NCBI GenBank assembly: GCA_050729515.1
Contig: JBOHLG010000008.1
Coordinates: forward strand, 1-64,000
DNA: 64,000 bases
Source: Acaudatibacter sp050729515
GTDB lineage: Bacteria > Pseudomonadota > Alphaproteobacteria > Caulobacterales > Caulobacteraceae
Direction of reading: 5' to 3'
Translations under genes and position numbers: made by a program
Shown here: in pieces, positions 33,959 to 42,984 of the stretch
How positions within the stretch are numbered: position 1 is the first letter of the stretch
Layout: every line of letters starts with the position of its first letter
The notes under the pieces: generated by a model
What the model was told of the DNA's origin: nothing
The model's input: the letters and a program-made list of their open reading frames with translations, nothing else
Database searches by the model: none

Positions 33959-35968
33959 TCAGAAATGCAGCGAGAAGGTGAGCAGGCGCAGCTCGACGAT
34001 GTACCAGATGATGACCCCGATCGCCAAAACCCAGACGAGCGAGCACAGCTTTGCGAACCAGCTCCGCGTCCCGTCACGCCACACCAGGACGAGATTCCAG
34101 AGCGCGGGGATGATCGCAATCACTCCAAGCACGCTCACCACCTGCATCAGGCGCAGCCAGGGATCGATCGGATCATTGGTGAAATTGAGGTTCTGGAGCA
34201 TCGCCAGGACCAGCGCCGCCCAGCCCACGACGAGCGCCACCTCCACCCACGCGGAGACTCTGACCAGGCGATAGCCCCAGGCTGGCGCGCCGGTGAGCGC
34301 GTAGCTCCGGCGGGTCCAGGCCCGGTTGATCGCCGCGATCGGCCATTGCAGGGCCAGCAGGACCATCAGGCCGAAGCAGACCAACAGAGGGATGGGCGCT
34401 GTCCAAGCCGGGGCCGGCTGGAATTGGAGCACCGGCGGCAGGTCGTCGCTCAAGAAGCCGGCGACCCTGCCGTTCACCAGGCGAGCCGCGAGGTGGCTCT
34501 CGCCGCCGGCGTCGACCCAGTAGAATGGGCCGATCTCACGCCAGGTCTTGACCGCTCCACCCACCGTCTTGAAGGCGGAGACCTTGATCGTGCCGTCGGG
34601 ATCGGCGACCACCTGGGCTCGGCTGAGAAGACTGACGATACGCATGAAATCAGAGTTCGACCGCCGGTCGGAGATGTACGCCCCGGCCATGGCGGCCGCG
34701 TCTTTCTTGGCTGTTGGCCAGGTCGGCGGAGAGGCCTGAGCCGGGGCCGGGAAGTAGCGGTCGGTGAATTCCCGCAGCAGGGCGACGCGCAGCGGCTCGG
34801 CGGCGCCGGCCCGACCGGCGCTGTTCACCGAGATGAAGTAGCCGACGTCCTGGTTCAGAAAGAGAGCGAGATCGGAATGGAAGAGATCGGTGTCTCCACC
34901 ATGGCCGATGATCACCTGTCCGTTGCGGTCCTCGTGGTAGAAGCCGAGCGCGTAGCCGGAGAGATGCGGAATCGGCGTCAGCGCCGGGGCGTGCATGAGC
35001 ACGGCGGTCTTGGCGTCGAGGATCTGGTTCTGGCCGAAGGCGCCGTTGTTAAGCTGGGCGATCATGAACCTGGTCATGTCATCGCCGGTGGTGGTGAGGG
35101 CGCCGGCCGGCGCGGCGGTGATGATTTCGAACGGCTTGGGCGGCAGAGACGCGCGCGGATAGCCCTTGGACATGTGCGCCGCCATTGTCGGGGGAAGCGG
35201 CTGCACGAAGGTCGAGTTCGTCATATCCAGCGGCTGGAAGATGTGGTGCGCGACGTAGGCGTCGAAAGGCTCGCCGGAGACTCTCTGGACGATGTAACCG
35301 GCGAGCGCCGCGCCATAGTTGGAATAGGCCACCTCGCTTCCGGGCGTGTAGAAGCGCGTCGGGACCCAGGATTTGATGTAGGCGCCAAGCGACAGCATCT
35401 GTTTTGGATCGCTGGTGATGAGATGCTTGATGTCTTCCTCAAAGCCGGCGCTGTGGGTCAGCAGCTCGCGCATGGTGACGGGCTTGCCCTGGTAAGGCGG
35501 GATCCTGAAGTCGAGATAGCGGTTGACGTCGGCGTCGAGGTCGATCTTGCCAGCCTGGACGAGCTGCATCACCGCGGTCCAGGTGAAGAGCTTGGAGATC
35601 GATCCGGGGCGGAAGAGCGTCGACTTCGGATCGACCGGGGCGTGGGTCTTGACGTCCGAATAGCCGTAGCCGCGCTCGGTCAGGACCTGGCCGTCCTTGA
35701 CCACCACCACCACCGCACCGGCGATGTCGCCGCTCTTCAAGGCATAGGGCATGTAGCCGTCGAGCCAAGCGTTGACGTCGTCGGCGGTGAGGGGATGGGC
35801 GGCTCCTCCTGCGACGGCAGAGGCGCCCACCGAGGCAGTCGGTGCAATGCTCGTCGGCGCGCCCTGTGGCCTCAAAGCCGTGGCGTGGCCGGCCGGCCCT
35901 GCCGCGCCCAGCGAAACAGCGACGCCGATGGCCGCTGCAAGGGCGGCCATCAATCTGGTCAGGCGCAT
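33959..35968 (-). CDS. serine hydrolase (class C beta-lactamase/D-peptidase fold) with membrane C-terminus, copy 1
   Basis: 669 residues. A signal peptide (1-23) and Ala/Pro linker precede the hydrolase domain (60-440) with the S-x-x-K nucleophile pair Ser123/Lys126 (PGSISKLF), Tyr215-Ser-Asn217 (Y-x-N) and His356-Gly-Gly (third box). About four helices close the protein (roughly 540-665). This fold includes D-aminopeptidases, DD-peptidases and esterases. It should face the periplasm, anchored by the C-terminus. It follows the receptor gene at 36059-38254 by 90 bp; the same order recurs at 38548-42844. Active-site numbering is identical in both copies. The physiological substrate is inferred from the locus only. 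Confidence 0.85.
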   Translation of the reverse strand: MRLTRLMAALAAAIGVAVSLGAAGPAGHATALRPQGAPTSIAPTASVGASAVAGGAAHPLTADDVNAWLDGYMPYALKSGDIAGAVVVVVKDGQVLTERGYGYSDVKTHAPVDPKSTLFRPGSISKLFTWTAVMQLVQAGKIDLDADVNRYLDFRIPPYQGKPVTMRELLTHSAGFEEDIKHLITSDPKQMLSLGAYIKSWVPTRFYTPGSEVAYSNYGAALAGYIVQRVSGEPFDAYVAHHIFQPLDMTNSTFVQPLPPTMAAHMSKGYPRASLPPKPFEIITAAPAGALTTTGDDMTRFMIAQLNNGAFGQNQILDAKTAVLMHAPALTPIPHLSGYALGFYHEDRNGQVIIGHGGDTDLFHSDLALFLNQDVGYFISVNSAGRAGAAEPLRVALLREFTDRYFPAPAQASPPTWPTAKKDAAAMAGAYISDRRSNSDFMRIVSLLSRAQVVADPDGTIKVSAFKTVGGAVKTWREIGPFYWVDAGGESHLAARLVNGRVAGFLSDDLPPVLQFQPAPAWTAPIPLLVCFGLMVLLALQWPIAAINRAWTRRSYALTGAPAWGYRLVRVSAWVEVALVVGWAALVLAMLQNLNFTNDPIDPWLRLMQVVSVLGVIAIIPALWNLVLVWRDGTRSWFAKLCSLVWVLAIGVIIWYIVELRLLTFSLHF

Positions 35969-36058
35969 GCACTTCTCCCGCGTCTCACGATTCGGAGCGG
36001 CGGCACGGGTATCCGAATGGAACTCGTCCGACCCAGCCAGTACGCATCGTGAAGGCTT

Positions 36059-38254
36059 CTAAAACTTCCTCGAAATCTGTATTCCCAAGGTCCTGGGTTG
36101 AGTTATCGCCAGGTCGACATCGCCGGCCGGCGTGATCGCTGCAGCTGCCGGGGCAAGATCGGTGATGCCGCGCGAGTCGCCGACGTTCTTGACGTAAACC
36201 TCGAAGAGCCAGCGCGCGTCCTGGAGACCGGCGCGAAGATCGATCGTGGTGTAACCGGAAATGGAGGTCTGCGGAATGCCGACCTGAAAGTCGGAGTAGC
36301 GCCTGCCCACGAAGCTCACCCGGCCGCCGAAGAAGCCCTCGAAATCGGAGAAGAGGGGAAAGTCGTATTCCCCGTCGGCGGACTCGCTCCACCTCGGGGC
36401 CCATGGGAGCCAGTTTCCGGTGAGACCGCCTACGCCCGCCGCATCGCTGGTAAGTTCGGCGTTGGTGTAGGCGCCGTCCAAGGAGAGGGTGAGCCCGGTC
36501 ACCGGGACAAGTTGGAAATTGTATTCAAAACCATAGCTTCGAGCCGTGCCGCCGTTTCCGTCGATACCGAAGCCGCTGAGCTGTTCAAAGAGCTGGATGT
36601 CCTTCCAATCAATGTAGAAGGCATCCACGTCAATCGAGAGGCGATGGTCGAGGAGCGCGGTGCGCGCGCCGATCTCGTAATTGACGGTCCGGTCAGGACC
36701 GTACTCTCGAGGCACGCTGGGCGGCGCGGCGACCGGTAAGTCGTTGGGTCCGCCGGGTCGAAAGCCAGTGGCGATCCGGGCATAGATCATGGTGTCGGGG
36801 TTCAGATGCCAGCGCGGAGCCACCGACCACGTGAAGGAATCCCCGCTCGACGGCGTTGAGAAGGTGAAGCCCGGCCCGACGAGAGGGCCGGTCACCGTCT
36901 CGGTCGCGGTCTGACTGTTCGATGAGTAGCGGCCGCCGGCCTGGATGTCGAAGGCGCGACTCAAGTGGAGCGTGAGGTTCCCGAAGCCGGCCCATTCCGT
37001 ATAGATCGAATTGAGGATGGGCACCTCTAGCCCTAATAGGCCCGCCGGAGTGGTCCGGGTCGCCGGGTCGAAAGCGCTGAGGTTCTCGTCGAGCGCCGCT
37101 GTTTCGCGGGTGTAGAACGCGCCCACTTGCCATTCCAGACGCTGCGCCGATGGAGATGCGAGCCGGATCTCCTGGCTGAACTTCTTGAGATGGGTGTCGT
37201 CCTCGAGGCTAGCCCCGAGGGTCTGGCCAAACGCTGCCGTAAACAGCGGACCGTAGAGCGGCGACACATCGCCAAAATCATAGGTATCGAAGATACTGTA
37301 GCTGGTTGATGAAATGATGGTTACCGGTCCGGCATCGTAATTTATCGTGCCATTGTAGTTTTGATATTGAAAGTCCAGCCGGTCGTTGATCAACCTGTGT
37401 TGGGCGAGATCCTGGATCGGCTGTAGGGTCGCCGGGTTATAATCGACATACGGCGTCCCGTGGTTCAGAGTTTCCTGACCGAACGCGGTAAGACGAACCG
37501 AAAGCTTTTCAGTCGGCTTGAAGAGGATCGAACCGCGCCCGCCATCCTTTCGGCCGTGGTTGACGTCGTGCTCCCCTAGAGTCGGATCGTCTATCCAACC
37601 AGGGAGATCCTGGTAGAAACCGTCCACCCTCACCGCGATTTCGCTCCCGATCGGAGCGTTGAAATAGCCATGCGCCGACCATCCCTGATCCCCATGGTTG
37701 ACAGTTTCGCCGTCGAGCTGGAGCATGGCCGAAAAGGTCCCGAGCTGCGGAGGAACGGTAACGAATTTGAGAAGTCCCCCTTCACTTCCGGCGCCGTAGA
37801 GGGTGCCCTGCGGCCCGCGCAGGACCTCGATCCGCCCCAGATCGAAGGTATCGAAGTCGCCTGTGAGAATGGATCCGTTGAGGAGCGCAGAGCTGGAGCC
37901 GAAGGGCGATTCGTCGACGTAGATGGCGACCGTCGATCCCACGCCGCCGGAGTTCAATCCGCGAAGGGTGAGGCGGGTGATGCCGGGACCGTCTGTCACC
38001 AGTGACAAACCAGGCACCGAGGAAGCATAATCGATAAAGCCCACCTGGTGCAGTTTTTCGAGCTGAACGCCGGGAAGAGCGCTGACGCCCATAGGCACCT
38101 GGCTCAACGCCTCGTTTCGCTTCTCAGCGGTGACCACGATCTCCTGCACCGTGGAGGTGGTTTGCATCTGATTGGTCGCGGCTTGGGCCACCGGCGCGCC
38201 GAGCGCCAGACCCGAGACCGACGCCGCCAGGGCCGCCAACAGGTGTTTGCGCAT
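36059..38254 (-). CDS. TonB-dependent outer-membrane receptor, copy 1
   Basis: 731 residues. Signal peptide (1-26, ending VAQAA), TonB-box-like VQEIVVTAEKR (37-47), plug domain with DLGRIEVLRGPQGTLYGAGS, then a 22-strand barrel ending in the aromatic C-terminus ISRKF. Such receptors import substrates too large for porins. The ATG at 38254 has GGGGAGG upstream; the frame further up is a shadow. A GATAATTGATTTTC site lies 44 bp upstream of the start. It is followed by a serine hydrolase gene, so receptor and hydrolase are probably co-expressed. Confidence 0.92.
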   Translation of the reverse strand: MRKHLLAALAASVSGLALGAPVAQAATNQMQTTSTVQEIVVTAEKRNEALSQVPMGVSALPGVQLEKLHQVGFIDYASSVPGLSLVTDGPGITRLTLRGLNSGGVGSTVAIYVDESPFGSSSALLNGSILTGDFDTFDLGRIEVLRGPQGTLYGAGSEGGLLKFVTVPPQLGTFSAMLQLDGETVNHGDQGWSAHGYFNAPIGSEIAVRVDGFYQDLPGWIDDPTLGEHDVNHGRKDGGRGSILFKPTEKLSVRLTAFGQETLNHGTPYVDYNPATLQPIQDLAQHRLINDRLDFQYQNYNGTINYDAGPVTIISSTSYSIFDTYDFGDVSPLYGPLFTAAFGQTLGASLEDDTHLKKFSQEIRLASPSAQRLEWQVGAFYTRETAALDENLSAFDPATRTTPAGLLGLEVPILNSIYTEWAGFGNLTLHLSRAFDIQAGGRYSSNSQTATETVTGPLVGPGFTFSTPSSGDSFTWSVAPRWHLNPDTMIYARIATGFRPGGPNDLPVAAPPSVPREYGPDRTVNYEIGARTALLDHRLSIDVDAFYIDWKDIQLFEQLSGFGIDGNGGTARSYGFEYNFQLVPVTGLTLSLDGAYTNAELTSDAAGVGGLTGNWLPWAPRWSESADGEYDFPLFSDFEGFFGGRVSFVGRRYSDFQVGIPQTSISGYTTIDLRAGLQDARWLFEVYVKNVGDSRGITDLAPAAAAITPAGDVDLAITQPRTLGIQISRKF

Positions 38255-38297
38255 CACTTCGCCTCCCCTCGGACGGCGGAGCCGTCGCCCAGGCGAT

Positions 38298-38311
38298 GAT
38301 AATTGATTTTC
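38298..38311. promoter_or_regulatory. operator-like near-palindrome upstream of receptor copy 1
   Basis: GATAATTGATTTTC, one of a set of related sites in this locus (consensus GAAAATnnATTTTC). It overlaps a possible -10 TATCAT on the minus strand, 16 bp after TTTGCC. A degenerate second site (GCAAAGCGGCTCCG) starts 21 bp further, at 38319. Confidence 0.55.
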
Positions 38312-38547
38312 CCATCCGGCAAAGCGGCTCCGAGTCCGCTCAGATATGCCTTGGGTTCCATGGTGGCTGTTCGCCATCCTCGGGATCGGTCCGCGTTGCC
38401 ATCGTCATCAGGTAAAGCTCGACTTTGGCCGCAATCTAAAGCCGACCCAATCGCGCCGGCCAGAAGAAGCTTTCGCGCCATCGGGCCCTAGAATTCCGTG
38501 GATCGGACGCAAGCAGATGGGAACGATCCGCTTCCTGCGGGTCCCCG

Positions 38548-40566
38548 CTAGTACCGGACGTTCAGCGTGACCAGATGGAGGCTAAGCACGAACCAGATCA
38601 TCGCAAAGCACGAGAGCATGAGGACGAGCGACCAGAGCCGGCCGAACCAGCCGCGGCCCTCTCCCCGCCACGCCTCCACGGCATTCCAGATCGCAAGAAC
38701 GGCAGCGGGGAAGCTCAGGATGCAGAGGATCTGGGCAAGCCACAGCCAGGGGGTCAGAGTTGGATCGAGCCAAGCGCTTCCAGAAACGAATCTCTGGAAA
38801 ATCGCGAAATAGGCGGCGAGGCCAAGGATGTCGGCGACCGCCCCGACGCGCACGAAGTGATAGGCCCAGGCCGCCGAGCCGGGGAGCGAAAGGCGGGCCT
38901 TGAACTTGGCGCGAACGATGGCTGAGACCGGCCAGAAGATGATCGTCAGGAGGAAGACAACGATCATGGCGATGAAGAGCGGCTCATTCCAACTTGACTG
39001 GGCCCAGGTTGGGACCGGGAGGAACTCGAAGGCGGGCGGCAGAATGTCGCTGGCCCACTCCTCCACGCGGCCATTCTTCACATTGGCTTCGAGACGATCC
39101 TCGCCGCTGGCGTCCTGCCAGAGGAACGGTGCGATCTCATGCCACTTGAGCGGCGCGCGGGCGGCGTTGGTCAGCTCCGAAACAGTGACGATCCCCTTGG
39201 AATCGCTGATTACCTTGACTTGGCCGAGCAAGCCGAGAAAGCGCATGAAGCTCGAATCGTTGCGCCGGCTCGACCAGTAAAGGCCGTCGAGGGTCTTGGC
39301 GTCGGCCGCCGCGCTTACAATGGCCGGCCGGATCCGCGAAGGAACCGGGAAGTAGCGATCCAAGAACTCATGGAAAAGCTGCTCGCGCACAGGTTCGGCT
39401 GCGCCTTTTGTGCCGAGACTGTTCACCGCGAGGAAGATCCCCACTCCTTGGGCAGGCAGCATGTGCAGGTCGGAGTGGAAAAAATTGGTGTCGCCAGCGT
39501 GGCCGATGATCACCTGGCCGTTGCGATCCTCGTGATAGAAACCCAGCGCGAAGCTCGGCAGGGGCGGATTGTGCGGTGGCTGGGCCTGATGCATCTCGAT
39601 CGCCGTCGCTGGCTGAAGGATGCTCGCGGCGCCATAGCGACCGTTCTGGAGCTGGGCGATCATGAAATGGGCCATGTCGTCGCCGGTGGTGGTGAGGCTG
39701 CCGGCAGGGCGGACATTGATCAGCTCGTAGGGCTTGGCCGGCCCCGAGGCCACGATGTAGCCCTGGGACATGAAGGGCCTCATCGCCGCCGGAAGGGGCT
39801 GGGCGAAGGTCGAGTGGGCCATGTCCAGGGGGGCGAAAATGTGGCGTTGGATGTATTCGTCGAAGGGTTCGCCCGACAGACGCGCGACGATGTAGCCGGC
39901 GAGGACCGCGCCATAGTTGGAATAGGCGGGGACCTCGCCGGGCGGATAGATGCGCTCGGGAACGTGAGCCTTCAGATAAGCGCCGAGACTGGTGAGGTAG
40001 GCCGGCTTCGAAACGCCCTGGTCCTGATAGACGTCCTCGAATCCCGGCGTGTGGGTCATCAGGTCGCGCATGGTGATCGGCTTGCCGAAGCGCGGCGGAA
40101 TCCGGAAGTCGAGGTAGGCGTTGACGTCCGTGTCGAGATTGATCTTGCCCTCCTGGACTAGCTGCATCACTGCCGTCCAGGTGAAGAGCTTGGAGATCGA
40201 GCCGGGCCGGAAGAGCGTCTGATCCGGAATCACCGGCGTGCGGGTCTTCACGTCCGAGAAGCCATAGCCCTTCTCGGTGAGGACTTGGCCGTCCTTGACC
40301 ACCACCACCACCGCCCCGGCGATGTTCCCCGACTTCAAGGCGTAGGGCATGAAGCCATCGAGCCAGGCGTTCACGTCCTCGACGGTGAGAGGATGGGAGG
40401 TCCCGACGCTCGACGGTGTCGGCGCCGAACTCACTGGGGCCGCCTGAGTCGCTCGCGCCGGTTCGAGCGCCGTGGGCGAAGACGATTGCGGGGCGGCCGA
40501 GCCCATCAGGAGTAGGCCTGCTGCGGCCAGCGCGGTCAGAAACACATTGGATCGCAAGGTGGTCAT
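38548..40566 (-). CDS. serine hydrolase with membrane C-terminus, copy 2
   Basis: 672 residues, a paralog of the gene at 33959. Signal peptide (1-24), linker, hydrolase domain with Ser123/Lys126 (PGSISKLF), Tyr215/Asn217 (YSNYG) and IIGHAGD as the third box, then about four C-terminal helices. Residues 58-130 match copy 1 almost position for position (HPLT.EDVNAWLDG.MPYALKSG). The third box reads HAG where copy 1 has HGG. The ATG at 40566 has GAGGAAGG upstream, next to a perfect 14-bp palindrome. It lies 67 bp downstream of receptor copy 2. Confidence 0.85.
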   Translation of the reverse strand: MTTLRSNVFLTALAAAGLLLMGSAAPQSSSPTALEPARATQAAPVSSAPTPSSVGTSHPLTVEDVNAWLDGFMPYALKSGNIAGAVVVVVKDGQVLTEKGYGFSDVKTRTPVIPDQTLFRPGSISKLFTWTAVMQLVQEGKINLDTDVNAYLDFRIPPRFGKPITMRDLMTHTPGFEDVYQDQGVSKPAYLTSLGAYLKAHVPERIYPPGEVPAYSNYGAVLAGYIVARLSGEPFDEYIQRHIFAPLDMAHSTFAQPLPAAMRPFMSQGYIVASGPAKPYELINVRPAGSLTTTGDDMAHFMIAQLQNGRYGAASILQPATAIEMHQAQPPHNPPLPSFALGFYHEDRNGQVIIGHAGDTNFFHSDLHMLPAQGVGIFLAVNSLGTKGAAEPVREQLFHEFLDRYFPVPSRIRPAIVSAAADAKTLDGLYWSSRRNDSSFMRFLGLLGQVKVISDSKGIVTVSELTNAARAPLKWHEIAPFLWQDASGEDRLEANVKNGRVEEWASDILPPAFEFLPVPTWAQSSWNEPLFIAMIVVFLLTIIFWPVSAIVRAKFKARLSLPGSAAWAYHFVRVGAVADILGLAAYFAIFQRFVSGSAWLDPTLTPWLWLAQILCILSFPAAVLAIWNAVEAWRGEGRGWFGRLWSLVLMLSCFAMIWFVLSLHLVTLNVRY

Positions 40567-40576
40567 TCGCCTTCCT

Positions 40577-40590
40577 CCGGACCGGTCCGG
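40577..40590. promoter_or_regulatory. 14-bp perfect palindrome before hydrolase copy 2
   Basis: CCGGACCGGTCCGG is a perfect palindrome directly next to the ribosome site of the gene starting at 40566. It could fold in the mRNA and slow translation or partially terminate receptor transcripts. Copy 1 has no equivalent in its 90-bp gap. Confidence 0.35.
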
Positions 40591-40633
40591 GCTCGCGTCA
40601 CCTCTGGAAGAAACGTCTACTATGACGGACCAC

Positions 40634-42844
40634 CTAGAGCCGCGCACTCAACTGGATGCCCACGGTTCGCGGCTGGATGACCGAGATTTCGGATTCGACC
40701 ACGGCGCCGGTCAAGGCTGAGGTCTCCGTGGCGAAGCTCGTGATTCCCCGGACATCACCCAGATTCTTCGCGAAGAGCTCCACTTCGAACGGGCCGCGGC
40801 GAAGGCCCGCGCGCAGGCTAACCGTCGTGTAGCCGGAAAGCGCGGTCTGGGGCGCCGTGGTGGAGAAATCGGAAAAGCGCCTACCGACGTAGCTGACCCG
40901 GCCGCCCACAAAACCGCCGAGGTCTTCGCCGAGGCCGAAGTCGTATTCCCCGTCGAGCGATTCGCTCCACTTGGGCGCATAGGGCAGCGGATTGCCGTCG
41001 ACTCCCCCGACGTCAGGGGCGTTGCTGGTGAGCCGCGCGTCGGTGTAGGCCCCATCGGCCGTAAGGTTCAGTCCCCGGACCGGGACGAAAACGACCTTGT
41101 ACTCCACCCCATCGCTTCGCGCCGTCCCGCCGTTGCCGTCGATGCCGAAGTTGTTGACGATCTCCACCAACTGGATGTTGCGCCACTCGATCAGATAGGC
41201 GGCGAGGTCGAGCGAAAGCCGGCCGTCAAGCAGTGTCGAACGCACGCCCGCCTCATAGTTCGTCGTCCGATCGGAAACGAACTCGCGCGGGGTGTTGGCC
41301 GGCGCCGCGGGCGGAAGGGGATTGGGACCTCCAGGACGGAATCCCGTGGCGATCCTCAGATATGCCATGCTGTCCGTGTTGATGTGCCAGCTGGGCGCCA
41401 CTGAATAGGTGAAGACATCTCCACTCGAAGGTGTGCTGAAGTTCTGGCCCCCGCCGGCCAGTGGCCCTGCAATGATTTCCGTGGCATCCTGGGTGTTCGA
41501 CGAATAACGTCCACCCGCTTGGATGTCGAAGTGGCGATTGAAGTGGAAGGTCGCACTTCCGAACCCCGCCCATTCAGTATAGGTTGAAGCAAGGCTCACC
41601 ACTTCGAGGCCGGCGAAGCCGGGCGGAGGCGTCATGGTGGCCAGGGAGAAGGCGGACAGATTCTGGGCGAGCAGGGCCGTCTCCTGGGTGTAGAAGCCGC
41701 CCACCAGCCATTCGAAACGATCCGAAGGCGCGGATGCCAGACGCACCTCCTGGGTGAACTTCTTCAGGTGGGTATCGTTCTCGACGCTGGCCCCCAACGG
41801 TTGACCGAAAATCGCGGTGAGCAGCGGCCCGTCGACCACCGTACCATCAATGAACTGATAGGTGTCGAAGAGGCCATAGCTGGTCGAGGAGACCAGGTTC
41901 ACCGGGCCTAAATCCCATCTGATCGTGCCGTTGAAATTCCGAAACTGAAAGTCGCTGTGCTCATTGATGGCGCGCACCTGCGTGAGGTCGCCGGTGAGCG
42001 GTTGCAATGTCGTGGTATCGACATCGACATCCGGCGTACCATTGAGCTTGGTCTCCTGACCGAGGGCGGTCAGACGCACCGTCAGCTTTTCCGCCGGCTG
42101 GATCAGGACGGAGGCGCGATAGCCGTCCCGGCGGCCGTTGTTCAGGTTCTTCTCACCGAGCGCGGGATCATCGATGTAACCGGGAAGCTCCTCGTAGAAG
42201 CCGTCGAGGCGAACGGCGACGGTGTCCCCGAGCGGGATGTTGCCCATGCCATGGATCGAACCGACGTCGTCGCCGTGGGAGACGGCTTGGCCTCCGACCT
42301 CGAGCAGACCGGCGAATGCGCCCAGAACGGGAGGGTTGGTGACGAACTTTATGAGGCCGCCTTCGCTGTCGGCGCCGTAGAGCGTTCCTTGAGGCCCGCG
42401 AAGAACTTCGATCCGCGTGAGGTCGAAGGTGTCGAAATCGCCGGTCACTGTGCCGCCGTTGAGAAGCGCGGTGCTCGATCCGATGGGGGTCTCGTCGATG
42501 TAGGTCGCCACGGTCGAACCATCCTCGCCGGCGTTCTCGCCACGTAGGGTGAGACGGGTGATGCCGGGCTGGATGCTCTGCAGCGACAGCCCCGGAACGC
42601 TCGCCGCATAGTCGACGAAGCTGATTTCCTGCATCTTCTGGAGCTCGACGCCGGTGATCGCGGTGACACTCATCGGCACCTTCTTCAGAGGCTCGCTGCG
42701 CTTTTCCGCAGTGACGATTACCTCTTCCACGGTGGCCGCCGGCCGATCGGGATTGGCCGCCGAAGCGGCCAGGGCGATCCTGGGCGCGCAAAGCGCCAGC
42801 GTCGAACTCGCCACCGCCAGCGCCAGAAGTCTATGGCTACGCAT
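40634..42844 (-). CDS. TonB-dependent outer-membrane receptor, copy 2
   Basis: 736 residues. Signal peptide (1-27), VEEVIVTAEKR TonB-box region (38-48), plug with FDLTRIEVLRGPQGTLYGAD, barrel and a C-terminus reading GIQLSARL. It is clearly paralogous to the receptor at 36059: shared blocks include PGLSL, GITRLTLRG, FDTFDL and GGLIKFVT/GGLLKFVT. The ATG at 42844 follows AGGGGAGGCGAGAGA. Two operator-like sites lie 40 and 61 bp upstream. It is divergent from the XRE-cupin regulator gene at 42985, with 140 bp between, so that regulator is the best candidate to control it. Confidence 0.92.
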   Translation of the reverse strand: MRSHRLLALAVASSTLALCAPRIALAASAANPDRPAATVEEVIVTAEKRSEPLKKVPMSVTAITGVELQKMQEISFVDYAASVPGLSLQSIQPGITRLTLRGENAGEDGSTVATYIDETPIGSSTALLNGGTVTGDFDTFDLTRIEVLRGPQGTLYGADSEGGLIKFVTNPPVLGAFAGLLEVGGQAVSHGDDVGSIHGMGNIPLGDTVAVRLDGFYEELPGYIDDPALGEKNLNNGRRDGYRASVLIQPAEKLTVRLTALGQETKLNGTPDVDVDTTTLQPLTGDLTQVRAINEHSDFQFRNFNGTIRWDLGPVNLVSSTSYGLFDTYQFIDGTVVDGPLLTAIFGQPLGASVENDTHLKKFTQEVRLASAPSDRFEWLVGGFYTQETALLAQNLSAFSLATMTPPPGFAGLEVVSLASTYTEWAGFGSATFHFNRHFDIQAGGRYSSNTQDATEIIAGPLAGGGQNFSTPSSGDVFTYSVAPSWHINTDSMAYLRIATGFRPGGPNPLPPAAPANTPREFVSDRTTNYEAGVRSTLLDGRLSLDLAAYLIEWRNIQLVEIVNNFGIDGNGGTARSDGVEYKVVFVPVRGLNLTADGAYTDARLTSNAPDVGGVDGNPLPYAPKWSESLDGEYDFGLGEDLGGFVGGRVSYVGRRFSDFSTTAPQTALSGYTTVSLRAGLRRGPFEVELFAKNLGDVRGITSFATETSALTGAVVESEISVIQPRTVGIQLSARL

Positions 42845-42883
42845 TCTCTCGCCTCCCCTCGCGCGATGTTGGCGACCAGCGAT

Positions 42884-42897
42884 GATAATGTATTTTC
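42884..42897. promoter_or_regulatory. operator-like site 1 in the receptor-regulator spacer
   Basis: GATAATGTATTTTC differs from the site before receptor copy 1 at only two central bases. It overlaps TATCAT on the minus strand, 16 bp after TTTTCC, a layout shared with copy 1. Confidence 0.6.
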
Positions 42898-42904
42898 AGG
42901 TCGG

Positions 42905-42918
42905 GAAAAGCGATTTTC
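42905..42918. promoter_or_regulatory. operator-like site 2, 21 bp from site 1
   Basis: GAAAAGCGATTTTC lies exactly 21 bp (two helical turns) from the site at 42884, on the same face of the DNA. The paired spacing recurs before the epimerase operon (48566 and 48587). Confidence 0.55.
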
Positions 42919-42984
42919 AGGATTGACGCTCTATATTCAGAAAGACTGGCAATCGCGCCACACCTTCATTAGGTCTTTGCCCTC

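Noticed and set aside
33542..36052. 836-residue plus-strand frame
   Set aside because: Antisense to the YcgN and serine hydrolase genes; composition is a shadow (DDDPDRQNPDERAQ, GHVRRHCRGK) without domains.
38298..42918. Fur boxes before the receptors
   Set aside because: GATGATAAT resembles half a Fur box, but the second halves do not match and the same palindrome precedes the epimerase operon, which lacks GATGATAAT. Kept as the alternative explanation.
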